From Dipteris shenzhenensis (lineage: Eukaryota > Polypodiophyta > Polypodiopsida > Gleicheniales), in assembly GCA_047967505.1 (NCBI GenBank), contig CM106538.1: 64,000 nt of DNA, one strand, 5' to 3'. Each line of letters opens with the position of its first letter. Position 1 is the stretch's first letter. Made by a program: the position numbers and the translations under genes. Shown in pieces: positions 20,849 to 30,352 of this stretch. The notes beneath the pieces were generated by a model. That model made no database searches. It worked only from the letters and a program-made list of their open reading frames with translations, and was not told the origin of the DNA.

Positions 20849-21328
20849 TTGACCTACACTCAGAGCATTTGTCATTATTGGGAGCATGCTCTGGCTTTGC
20901 AAATGCTACATGACTTGAAGAGCAAGGGGCATGCACAATTTGTACTTGCCCCTCCTGATCCCCGATGTGTAGTAAAGGGCCAAATTGATGTTGCAGGGTG
21001 GCGCATAGGTTGTGGGATGGTCCTTGAGCATGAGAACGCCATGATGTTGGTATGCTTGCCATGCAAACATAGCCACCATGTTATATGCTTTGCCACAACT
21101 TGCTCCATGGGCTCATTATGTAGGGCTTCGGATTGCAACTATGTAATTGATGATGCTGTGAAGACGATGGTTGGGATGTTTGTTGACAATGATACGAAAA
21201 AACCTCCTGTTGGTATGCAATCTGCAACAATAACTTTTGGCAAGGGTTTATTTGGTAAGAAGCATGATGTAAGGTTGAATGTCTCAAGTTTGCTAATAGA
21301 TCTGAAATTCAACATATCTGTGTTTTGA
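20849..21328 (+). CDS. RING-like Cys/His cluster protein segment
   Basis: The frame is open from a CTGTAG acceptor-like site (20843-20848) to the stop at 21326. It holds a metal-binding pattern: C-x2-C-x-H-x2-H-x2-C-x10-C-x4-C in VCLPCKHSHHVICFATTCSM followed by GSLCRASDC (about 21050-21136). This resembles a RING-H2 core (LPC-x-H-x2-H-x2-C), as in E3 ubiquitin ligases, but the first Cys pair of a classic RING is not evident. The segment after it (TITFGKGLFGKKHDVRLN) is not recognised. It is probably an exon continuing the preceding frame. There is no stop inside it, so this part could still be functional or recently decayed. Confidence 0.45.
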   Translation: MTYTQSICHYWEHALALQMLHDLKSKGHAQFVLAPPDPRCVVKGQIDVAGWRIGCGMVLEHENAMMLVCLPCKHSHHVICFATTCSMGSLCRASDCNYVIDDAVKTMVGMFVDNDTKKPPVGMQSATITFGKGLFGKKHDVRLNVSSLLIDLKFNISVF

Positions 21329-21329
21329 G

Positions 21330-22240
21330 CACATTTGTGATATTAACTCACTTGTGTGTTAGCATATCTGTCAACATATCTGTCAAAATATCTGTTAGCA
21401 TGTCAGTTAGTGAAAGTCTGTTGTTAGCATGTGTGCTATTAGCACACCTACCATTATAGCATTTGGTGATGTAATTAGCATATCTATCTGTTAGCATACG
21501 TGGAACCATATCCATTAGTACATATTGTTAGCATACATGGTACCGTATACATTAGCACAACATCTGTTAGCATAACTTTTGTTAGTACATTTGTATGTTA
21601 GCATACGTGGAACCATGTTAGCACAGTTGTTTGTTGGCATATGTGGAACCATATCCATTAGCACATATTGTTAGCATACATGGTACCATATCTATTAGCA
21701 CATCTGTTAGCACATATATTATTAATAGGTTTTTTATTAGCACTTATACCATATCTATTATTAGCGTATGCGCTAATTATTATCTATTATTAATATATCA
21801 ATTATTAGCATATATGCTAATTAGTATATGTGCTATTATCCGGTATGCTAATAACATAATTATTATAGCATATGTGCTAATCATCATATCTATTATTACC
21901 ATATGTGCTAATTAGCATACATATTATTATCAGGTATGTTATTAGTAGATTTGTGCTATTAGCATATTGTTAATAGCATGTCTATTATTGGCATATGTAC
22001 TAGTTAGCATATTAGGTATTCTATTAGCATATGTGCTAATTAGCATATCAGTTACTAGCATATATGTTATTAGCATATGTGCTAATTAGCATATCATTTA
22101 CTAGCACCTATGTTATTACCATACGTGCTAATTATCATATATGTTATTAGCATATATGCTAATTAGAATATCATTGAGCGGATGCGTTATTGGCACATCT
22201 ATTATTAGCATATATGCTAATTACTATATATTTCTGTTTG
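21330..22240. repeat. AT-rich minisatellite of TTAGCATATGTGCTAA units
   Basis: About 900 bp built from variants of TATTAGCATATGTGCTAATT and AGCATATC/ACATATC. GCATATGTGC and GCTAATTAGC are near-palindromic, so the array could form many small hairpins. The 5' part (21340-21720) has looser units with GTTAGCATAYRTGGNACCAT. It lies where an intron between the RING-like segment and the next exon would be. Confidence 0.85.
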
Positions 22241-22291
22241 TACGGTTAAAGCCACATGTATTTCCACTATTGATTTAAACTATATTGTGTA

Positions 22292-23660
22292 GGATATAGA
22301 TGGTGAAGAGGATAGCTCCTACTCTAAACACCTTGGAGAGGATTTTACTACGAAGAAGGAGCTTGGAAAGGTGGTTGCAACAAATGAATCGAGTGGAGAG
22401 GACAACTTGTACTCGAAGGTCGCCCCCAGTGAAGATGTGTCTGGTAATGTTTCCATGCCTAAAGATGTGGATGCAATGACATATGATATCGTTGAAGTAT
22501 TGAATGACTTGAGAAAGCTTTAGAAGCAATTGGAGGCATTAGCTATTGTCCAGATGGACATGGGTGATGATAGTCTCTTGAAAAACGTGGCTGATGTTAT
22601 TAAACCACGTGCATGCAAGAAGTTGTGATATACAATGTCTTGTTGTTTAGGCACCAAGGAACCAAAGAAAAGTTACCAAGGATCCAAGTCTTGAGGTGCA
22701 ACAGCTTCACCATATTTATGATGTTCTTGCTACTTTTGATGAAGGTTCATTGCAAATTCAAAAATTATGGGACATAGCGGAAGTACATAATAACATAGAT
22801 TCAAAATGGACCAGAATGGACCATCAAAGTTGACACTGATACGGATGAGACTTTGTTGAGCACTTCTAAAGACACTTCCCACTGGAAGATCAATTTTTAA
22901 GCCAATAATAAAGATCAAAGATATCGCAAGAAGCGAGTCCAATGAGGAAAGTGTTGAAATGCTTGGGATTGATAACAATAAGAATCCTATTGTTTGTATT
23001 GTTATGGAGGAGATGTTCTCTTTGAAAGTTGTTACTTCGCCCATTGTAGCGGAACAATTAAAACAAATCAAAGATGAAGGGCAGGTTAGTTACTATCCAT
23101 ATGTAATTTCTTATTTTCTATGTTTATGTAATTTTCTTTTGAATACTATGAGAGATTTAATTTTGTTTTGTGTGTCCAGGATCTTATTTATCACTTGACA
23201 AATCAAATTGTGGAGGTTGATGAAACAATCGAGGAGATGGAGGTATCAACTTCCAATCATGATTCTGAGGAGCATACAGAGGAGGGTTATGAAGAAGATA
23301 CCGTAACATCACCAATCAAACCAATAGGTTCTTCAAAGTCAAAAGAAAAGGGATCTTCTCGTGTTGAAGCTGAAAATTTTGACTCTAGTACACATGGATT
23401 AAGAGCTCCCACTGGTTCACATGGATTGAGAGCACCTTCTCTTTCAGGCCACCATTGATTGAGTACACACCCAAGTGGCCATGGTTTGAGCGCACCGCTT
23501 CCTAAAAAATGACCTCTATTGGCTACAAGTTGTAGTTTCTCCAAAGTCTTATGAGGATGTTGTTGAGGAGACTCCATCGATTGCACAAGGGAAAAAACAG
23601 AGTAAACCAGTATCAAAGGCTCAAAAAAGGAGAGTATAGGCAATGGATATAATTAAAATC
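22292..23660 (+). pseudogene. Intron-containing acidic/linker region of the same gene relic
   Basis: Exon-like pieces follow acceptor-type sites: TTGTGTAG before 22292, TTGTTTAG before 22651 and GTGTCCAG before 23181. A clean intron seems to run from GTTAGT (about 23086) to GTGTCCAG (23180). The first exon is acidic (SGEDNLYSKVAPSEDVSGNV). The last carries a tandem HGLRAP/HGLSAP-type peptide (about 23391-23505) and Lys-rich sequence. Stops at about 22521, 22627, 23458 and 23506 and at least one frameshift near 22830 show it is broken. No enzyme domain is visible; it looks like a disordered linker. Confidence 0.4.
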
Positions 23661-24495
23661 CCAACTAGTGATGGGCTACAAGTACCAAGAGCTAACATTG
23701 GAGATGGCACCTCAGATACATTTCAAAATAGAGTTTGTGCAAAGGTACAATGAGATAAGCTTGTAGATTGACAGACTTTCTTTGTGCACATTGATCACGT
23801 TATCAGACCTCCTATTGATCCTGGCATTGGCCTTCGACCATTCAATACACTTCGGTCATTTGAGGTGCATTCAATACATCCTTTCCATATTGAGAATTTG
23901 AAGATAAGAATGAAGGAAAATCTGCATGCACAAGTTGTTAACTTCATTGTGCTCGTGGATCCAAAAGATTGTCTTGACAAGGCATCTTTTGATCACCGGA
24001 AAGCAAATGATTATAACTACTTTGTTTTTGGAGGCTCCCATTCACAGCAGAGGCAAACAGGCAGTTGAATATTGAGTTTCCACACAACTCTCATTACAAG
24101 ACATGTAATTGTACAGTTTATGCTGGTTTAATTGATAAGAAGGAAAACTTACTGGCTTTTGATAACAATAATGACAATGGCTATAGGAAGTCCATGTCTT
24201 GGATAGAACGGGTTCGTTTCACAATGAGTTTGTTACCAAACTCAAAGAGGATCGTTCTTTGATCACTCCAGAGTTCCGCTTGTCTTTGTTAAATGAGACT
24301 GGGATTTTCGCAACAATAAGAGATCCGTCAAGGCCAAGTGACAACTTCAGATCATGGGACATGATGTTTCAAATTGCATTTCGTAGTGGAGAAGTTTGGG
24401 ATCATATAAATGCAAAATTTTCAAAGTGGGAGAATTTTGAAATCAAAGGGAAGAGAAAACTCATACCTAAAGGAGTCAAGAAAGAAACTTAGACC
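23660..24495 (+). pseudogene. ParB/sulfiredoxin-like domain relic
   Basis: Two overlapping frames form one domain interrupted by frameshifts near 24045 and 24225. Frame one (23784-24050) reads HIDHVIRPPIDPGIGLRPFN ... HPFHIENLKIRMKENLHAQV ... FIVLVDPKD ... YNYFVFGGSHS. The second continues as AEANRQLNIEFPH, VYAGLIDKKENLLAFDNNND and MSWIERVR. The layout 'I-x-N-L-x2-RM...Q-x6-VLVDP...Y-x-VFGGxHS-x-EA-x-R-x-L' is that of ParB N-terminal/Srx-fold proteins, where GG-x-H-R/S lies in the nucleotide-binding loop. This is motif-level recognition only. Stops near 23750-23770 and the frameshifts make it a pseudogene. It ends at TAG near 24492. Confidence 0.4.
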
Positions 24496-25118
24496 TTGAA
24501 AGCATTAGCGAAGAGATTCGAGCCACATCATGGAAGAGCATGTAGGGAATTAAAGATGAGATTCTAATTAAGTCTGTGCTTGGTAGAGTGGTGTCTAGGG
24601 ATCTCTCTTTGGATGAAATGGGTAATGAATTTGATGAGTAAGTAAACTTCTCTCCTTTGCATCATGTCTCTCCTTGATTTTACATTAATCTCTTTACAAA
24701 TAATGTTTCAATAGACTTTGTTTCAACTATAAAAGTGAGATGAATTATACATGTGTTTTCAATGCAAGTATAAAATAAACATGAGAATGCAAGAAGCAAT
24801 GATCCGGTAATTGAACATGCCGGATTGGGATGTTGTTCGGGAGGAGTATCCAGAGAGTAGTAGGATGGAGATCTTGGCTCCATATTTCAATGTATTTAAA
24901 AGCATGATGTGTCAAATTTGGTATACATATGTTAATGGAATTTTTCTTTAAAATTCTAGATTTACAATGCTTAAAGCTTGCAGGCATCATACTACTCTCA
25001 GATCCCTTCTTGCTTCATTTCTAAAGGTTGTAGTCAAAATTGGCCGGGCTGCAAAAGAAAAAGAGCATTGAACTCGACAACAATCTATCACTGTTAGTGA
25101 TGACATGTTAGAGTTTGA

Positions 25119-25307
25119 CAGGGGGAAAATCATCCACCAAACTTTTATCATGTGCTCAACGGAGATTGCAATGAATTGTCAAAGATAGTTACAAAGAATG
25201 AGTACACGTTGGTCATTGCAGACATACCATACAGATTTAATGTTCTCGGATCCACCTTTGATGAGGTCCCTTACAAAGCGAAAGAACTAATGAGTCTTCT
25301 TGACTAG
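25119..25307 (+). pseudogene. DNA amino-methyltransferase-like fragment (NGD...DIPY)
   Basis: The frame encodes NFYHVLNGDCNELSKIVTKN and EYTLVIADIPYRFN, followed by STFDEVPYKAKELMSLL and a stop at 25305. In beta-class N6-adenine/N4-cytosine methyltransferases the corresponding region is 'NGD-x4-L...VDLV-x-DPPY-x-F', where D/N-PP-Y/F is motif IV and contacts the target amino group. Here the motif is DIPY, so one Pro is replaced. The SAM-binding F-x-G-x-G motif was not found. It lies about 600 bp after the ParB-like relic; ParB-like and methyltransferase domains are known partners in phage and bacterial proteins. The fragment is short and the call is tentative. Confidence 0.35.
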
Positions 25308-25461
25308 TTCATGTCCTAACTAAAAGCGTGACTTATAGATTCTTTCAAAATGAAATTCTAAGCTACTCTTCAAATTTGAGGTATGTGGCTCAAGGCTTCC
25401 CTTATCACATGTCAGATTTTCCCTCTCTTTTACTAATAACTATTTAGATGAGTGTCTCTCA

Positions 25462-25602
25462 ATGTCATAGCTTTTTGGAACTCATCTTGGGTTTGACTTC
25501 GAGAGAGAAAACCTTCTTGCAGTGCCTTTCAAAAAATTTGACTATGTAGATTTAGCGATTGGAGTTTTCTGCATTGATCATCTGGGGGTTGAATTTTTAT
25601 GA
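25462..25602 (+). pseudogene. Further exon-like fragment of the same relic
   Basis: The frame reads LFGTHLGFDFERENLLAVPF then KKFDYVDLAIGVFCIDHLGV before TGA at 25600. It is hydrophobic/aromatic and clearly not random. I do not recognise the family. Its strand and position suggest it belonged with the methyltransferase-like segment. Confidence 0.25.
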
Positions 25603-25609
25603 GGTTAAA

Positions 25610-26009
25610 CTTTCATGCAAACCCTATGGCACCTTTTTTTGTTTTGCAAATACTCTCAACATCTTGGGAAACATGACACTCAAATAACCTTTAAAAACTC
25701 AGCACTACAATAGGTCATAGCTACCCTCGCGTTATAGCTCGAATGCCATAAAATGTGAGAGTTGCTTTCGATAACTGCAAGTATTAAGTTTGGAACTAAG
25801 AATTCGATTGGAAGTAGGGACAGAAGGCATGACATCCACTTTTTCGTCCCTCCCCTCAACATTCAAGCCATTGATCCTCACCTTTCTCTCTATCTCATGA
25901 CAAAGACAATTCAAATTTCACTTTCTCAAAGGAGATGACTTGCATAGGATTCCCACAAAGATTATTTATACACTATTTCCATAATGCTAATTCCTTCCTT
26001 TTCATACAT
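25610..26009. other. Spacer left of CACTA element 1
   Basis: No gene seen. It contains a chance CACTACAATAGG at 25703 that is not an element end. Confidence 0.4.
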
Positions 26010-26099
26010 TAGCACTATAAGGCATAGGCCCTTTTTCAACAAAAATACCGATGTTTTTTACACTAATTTTTTTTTAAAACAGGCGCAAACGTCGTTATT

Positions 26100-26190
26100 A
26101 ATGTCATTATAAGCGTCGAAAAAGAACGGTCACTATATAAGCGTCGCTATATAGCGACACTAGTAAACGTCGCTATATAGCGATGATTAA
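26100..26190. repeat. Left subterminal palindromes, element 1
   Basis: Two near-perfect copies of GTCGCTATATAGCGAC at 26143-26158 and 26169-26184 and a degenerate one (GGTCACTATATAAGCG) just before. They are likely binding sites for the element's own DNA-binding protein, as the subterminal motifs of En/Spm are for TNPA. Confidence 0.75.
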
Positions 26191-27497
26191 CAGAACTTTA
26201 AAAATAGCATTAGTGGGGCTAAACAGGGCCATAGCAAACCCTGTTTTGCCCCACTAATGTTTTTTTTTTGTAATTACAAAAAAAAGTTTTTTATTACAAA
26301 ATTTCCCTTGCGAAAAGAGTGATACAAAATCGCTCAAATGAAATGATCGAGCAACAAAAGCATATACATATCGAAGATATATAACATTGTTTGTTACGAA
26401 AAGGGTGATACAAAATTGCTCAAATGAGCTGATATACAAAATGATATACATGGCGAAGTATATGCAAACTACTACTACTTCTATTACTACTAATTTGAAT
26501 TGTCGTTGTCCTCCTTCTCGTCCTCGTCTTGCTGGCCTAATCCTTGGTCCGCGTGAGCTGCGCCTGCTCCCTGACCCTCGTGAGGTGCGCCTGATCCCTG
26601 GCCCTCATGATCGCTCACCTCCGGTGATGGGACGCTCGAGCTTTAACCCTGAGTGAAACCATATTAATTGAAAATTAGATTAGAACTTAAAGAATAAAAC
26701 AATTTAAAAAGTGAGATTACAAGTAGGAGTAGACTTATACCGTGCGAGCAGCCACCTCAGCCCAATCGACCATCGCTCCCATTGCCTCTTGCTCAATAAA
26801 CCACGACTTTGTTCCTATGTGAAATGTGCGTCGCGTCTCTACATCTATAGGAAGATGACCCATCGTAGCTTGCTGTGGATCCAATTTACGAGAGTTAGAT
26901 AAAGTGCATGTAATATGTAGTAAAACAAATAGAACAATACATTAATGAGAAGAAGACTTACCACGGTTGCCTCGAACGCCAATTGTCCACCTGCACCAAA
27001 GTGCAAAGTACCTACGGCGTCCAGCCGTCTCCTCGCAGCCCTCCTCTGACCCTCGAACATTTCGAGATGGTCCCTATTCTGCTTCTTGAAGAACTTCCAA
27101 TCAGCTTTGTCTACCCAGATGGGTTTAGCCATCTCCTTTGCGATGGAAGTACGCAAGGTTGATCTACGATGCTCCAAGACCAAACCCATGTGCTCTTGCA
27201 TGTAATTCTCATTGAACTCCCAATTTGGTGAGTTAGAGTATTTTTGTTTTAATTCATCGATGACCGTCTGCTTCTTTTGGTCATCTTGAGACCGCCAATC
27301 AGTAGCAATGCTGCTCTTGAAGTGGTGTCTCATCAACCACCTCATGGTGGCCATCACTGCTTTGCCCTTTCTATCTTCTATTATCTCTCCGACAGCCGTG
27401 ATTTGATAGGAGAGGAGTCCTCAATTGGGTAAGGATGACTCATGGTAGTGGCAGAGTCAGAGTGAGTGGAAGTTGTGCGAGCACTTTTGAAGCGAGT

Positions 27498-28920
27498 AGT
27501 AGTGGGAGTAGGAGAGGGCAAGGGACCTGACTGATACTGTGTCTCGGGAACAAGTGGAGACCTATAGGGATGTGAGTGTGATGACTTGTCTACGTCTCCC
27601 GAGTCAGCACAACATAAGCGGCCCCTCCTACTCTTCCTTCCCTTATGATAGGCACGCGCAGGTGATGACTCCTCGGTCGAAGGGACACAAGGGGACAGCT
27701 GGGTAGTAGGTCCAAGCGTCGGTGTAGGAGAGGGAATTGCTGAGGTCCTCTGAGATAGCAGAGAGAAGAATCTCGCTGCCTCCTCATCGGTCATCTGTGC
27801 CACAAACTCATCAGGACTCCCGACAAAGCCATGGGCACCGAGCAAAGGAGTTTCCCGAGGGGTAGTTGTAGTGCTACGTCCGAGAGGAGTCGAGCCAGGG
27901 GTAGTCGCAGGGGGTTTTCATTTTTCGAGCAAAAACCCCCGAGCGACAAGCGAACAAAAGGTAGGAGGGGTCAAAATATATAGGCTCAAGTCATTTTTGG
28001 GGAGCAAAAAAATCCAAATTATTTCAAGGAATATGTAAGTAAATATGAAATGCTGATAAATAGATATAGATATAAATATATCTTTATATAATATACATAT
28101 ATAATGTCCAAGTGGTGACTTATTTTATCACTTTAAAAAATCCTTTCTTTTCCTTTCACCATAGGTTGGATCATGAAATTTTGAGCAAATATCCTCTTTA
28201 TAGATCCTTAGGGTAGCAGTGGGAGTAGGAGAGGGCAAGGGACCTGACTGATACTGTGTCTCGGGAACAAGTGGAGACCTATAGGGATGTGAGTGTGATG
28301 ACTTGTCTACATCTCCCGAGTCAGCACAACATAAGTACTCTTCCTTCCCTTACGATAGGCACCCGCAAGTGATGACCCCTCGGTCGAAGGGACACGAGGG
28401 GACGGCTGGGCAGTAGGTCCAACCGTCGGTGTAGGAGAGGGAATTGCTGAGGTCCTCTAAGATAGCAGAGAAGAATCTCGCTACCTCCTCATCGGTCATC
28501 TATGCCACAAACTCGTCAGGACTCCTGACAAAGCCATGGGCACCTAGCAAAGGAGTTTCCCGAGGGATAATCGTAGTGCTACGTCCGAGAGGAGTCGGGC
28601 CAGGGGTAGTCGTGGGGGGTTTTCATTTTCCGAGCAAAAACCCCCGAGTGACAAGCGAACAAAAGGTAGGAGGGGTCAAAATATATAGGCTCAAGTCATT
28701 TTTGGGGAGCAAAAAAATCCAAATTATTTCAAGGAATATGTAAGTAAATATGAAATACTGATAAATAGATATAGATATAAGTATACCTTTATATAATATA
28801 CATATATAATGTCCAAGTGGTGACTTATTTTATCACTTTTAAAAATCCTTTCTTTTCCTTTCACCATAGGTTGGATCATGAAATTTTGAGCAAATATCCT
28901 CTTTATAGATCCTTAGGGTG
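27498..28920. repeat. Tandem duplication of about 0.71 kb
   Basis: 27498-28215 is repeated at 28216-28920. Examples are AGTGGGAGTAGGAGAGGGCA at 27501 and 28218, and GTAGGAGGGGTCAAAATATA at 27961 and 28666. The offset falls from 717 to 705 because copy two lacks 12 bp (GGCCCCTCCTA region). Each copy contains both TNPA-like exon sequence and the first 300 bp of the nested element, so the duplication happened after that insertion. Confidence 0.92.
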
Positions 28921-29750
28921 ACCTAAGAAAATAATATAATACTTTTTTAATAGACCCTCTAAGTGTATTTTTCCAGAGGAATATGGTTTGAAGAGCTTGC
29001 CTCAACCCTATTCCTTTGGCGGAATACCCTTGGAGAGCCTATGCAGAAGGGGTCATAACTTTTGCTTCTTATCTCAGATTGAGGAGCTGTAAAAAGGAAA
29101 AATGTTCAAAATTTCATGATCTATGCAATGGTAGGCTTAAAATTATACTTTTTATAGTTATAAAAGAGAAAAAGTGAAAATTTCAAGATGTATATGAGAG
29201 TTACAACTTCTCCCTAATTCATATTATGGTAGGAAGGAGTTTAGTAGAGACCACATTTCCTTAAAAGTACTTAGGTTTGGAGAATTGGGAATATTTTAAA
29301 AGTCCATTCCTTGCCTTCCCATATTTGATAATGTATTAGAGATTAATTTATGATCGATTATAATGGCCTCAAGTATGAGGTTTCCAGTATCTTTTTCCTA
29401 CTCATCCAAGGAATTGGTATACATTGTTATATGAGAGCTTTAAATATGGGATTGCTAAAGATTAGGGAAACGCTTTTAAATTGATTTAATTACCATAATC
29501 CTTAAAAGAGAGTATTGTAGGGAGGTATTTATAGGAGTTTCTAAAGTGTTCACTATTTGTTCATATATAGATGATGTTCTCTAAAATGAGGGTTATGATG
29601 AAAAATAAGTAAGTATATGGTTGCATAAATGAGAAATTAAGAAAGAATTGTATATTCCTTTGAGAAATATACAAGCATGGTTGGTGTAAAAAATTATCGC
29701 TCGGACTTTTCTGCTCGTAGTTTTTTGCTCGGAAAGTATGCACATCCGAT
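27913..29750. mobile_element. Nested element with target duplication of about 10 bp (MULE-like)
   Basis: It splits the TNPA-like gene between codons that are contiguous in elements 2 and 3. The sequence AGTCGCAGGG flanks it (27903-27912 and 29751-29760), giving a 10-11 bp target duplication, in the Mutator-like range. Ends read inward share TTTTCGAGCAAAAACCCCCG on the left and TTTCCGAGCAAAAAACTACG on the right. No transposase is seen. About 0.7 kb of its present length is the later tandem duplication, so the original insert was about 1.1 kb. The internal 28921-29690 stretch is AT-rich and non-coding. Confidence 0.65.
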
Positions 29751-29914
29751 AGTCGCAGGGATAGGCCACTGAGGTGTTGCGTGAGAGGAATCAAAGTCCT
29801 TTGGAGCATAGAGATCGTGATGTCTCCTCCTGCAAGGCTGTCCGTACTCGTCGAATGTGCAACGTGATTCCATGTCTAACGTAGATACAAACATGAAAAC
29901 AAAAAACAAAAACC

Positions 29915-30350
29915 AAACATAAGCATAGGCATATGCTTATGAAAAGAAGACAAAAAGAGAGGAAGACAGAAGAGAAAGAAGAGAGGAGGAGGAAAAAAGA
30001 AGAGAAAGAAGAGAGAAGGAGAAGGAGAAGAAGAGAAAGAAGAGAGGAAAAAAGGAGAATGGTAGGCATAGGCATAGGCATATGCTTATGAAAAGAGATC
30101 GAAAGAAGGGGAAGAGGGGGAGAAAGCTTATGCTCATGCTCATGCTTATGCTTATGCTTATGCATGAGCATATGAGCATAAAAGAAAAAGAGAGAAAGCT
30201 TAAGCATAAGCAAATACATATGCTTATGAAAAGAGATCGAAAGAGGGGGAAGAGTGGGAGAAAGAGAGAGGAAAAGAGGAAAATGAGACATGCTCATGAG
30301 ATAAGGAAAGGAGGTAGAGGGGAAAAAGAGGGCACTATATCCCATGTACA
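29915..30350. repeat. Hexamer-type CATAAG/GCTTAT array and purine tract, element 1 centre
   Basis: Repeated ATGCTTATG, ATGCTCATG and GGCATAGGCATA units at 29920-30230, mixed with AGAGGA-rich tracts. The same motif occupies the gene-free centre in elements 2 (54620-54960) and 3 (61970-63120), just upstream of the TNPA-like start. Confidence 0.8.
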
Positions 30351-30352
30351 TG

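Larger units (their letters stand above)
26490..29873 (-). pseudogene. TNPA-like transposase gene (Transposase_24/Ptta type), element 1
   Basis: The minus-strand gene starts with ATG at 29873 (MESRCTFDEYGQPCRRRHHD) and ends with TAG at 26490. Exon parts are 29873-29751; then, after a nested insertion, 27912 to about 26962; a short exon near 26890-26720 (flanked by intron-like gaps); and a last exon of about 26652-26490. The Ser/Pro/Thr-rich N-terminal part contains GFVGSPDEFVAQMTDEEAAR. The conserved middle has MATMRWLMRHHFKSS, NWEFNENYMQEHMGLVLEHR and WVDKADWKFFKKQNRDHLEM, the pattern of plant Ptta/En/Spm transposases. The tail has an EGQG-x-GAxH repeat and an acidic end. It is disrupted by the nested element, by the duplication, and by a frameshift between the two open pieces around 27370-27400. 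Confidence 0.8.

Noticed and set aside
21330-22240. CRISPR-like array
   Set aside because: Units are contiguous, variable and without unique spacers; this is an AT-rich eukaryotic minisatellite.
25703-25720. CACTACAATAGG as a CACTA element end
   Set aside because: It is not followed by subterminal palindromes. The end at 26013 has a matching TAG target duplication with the right terminus at 33516.
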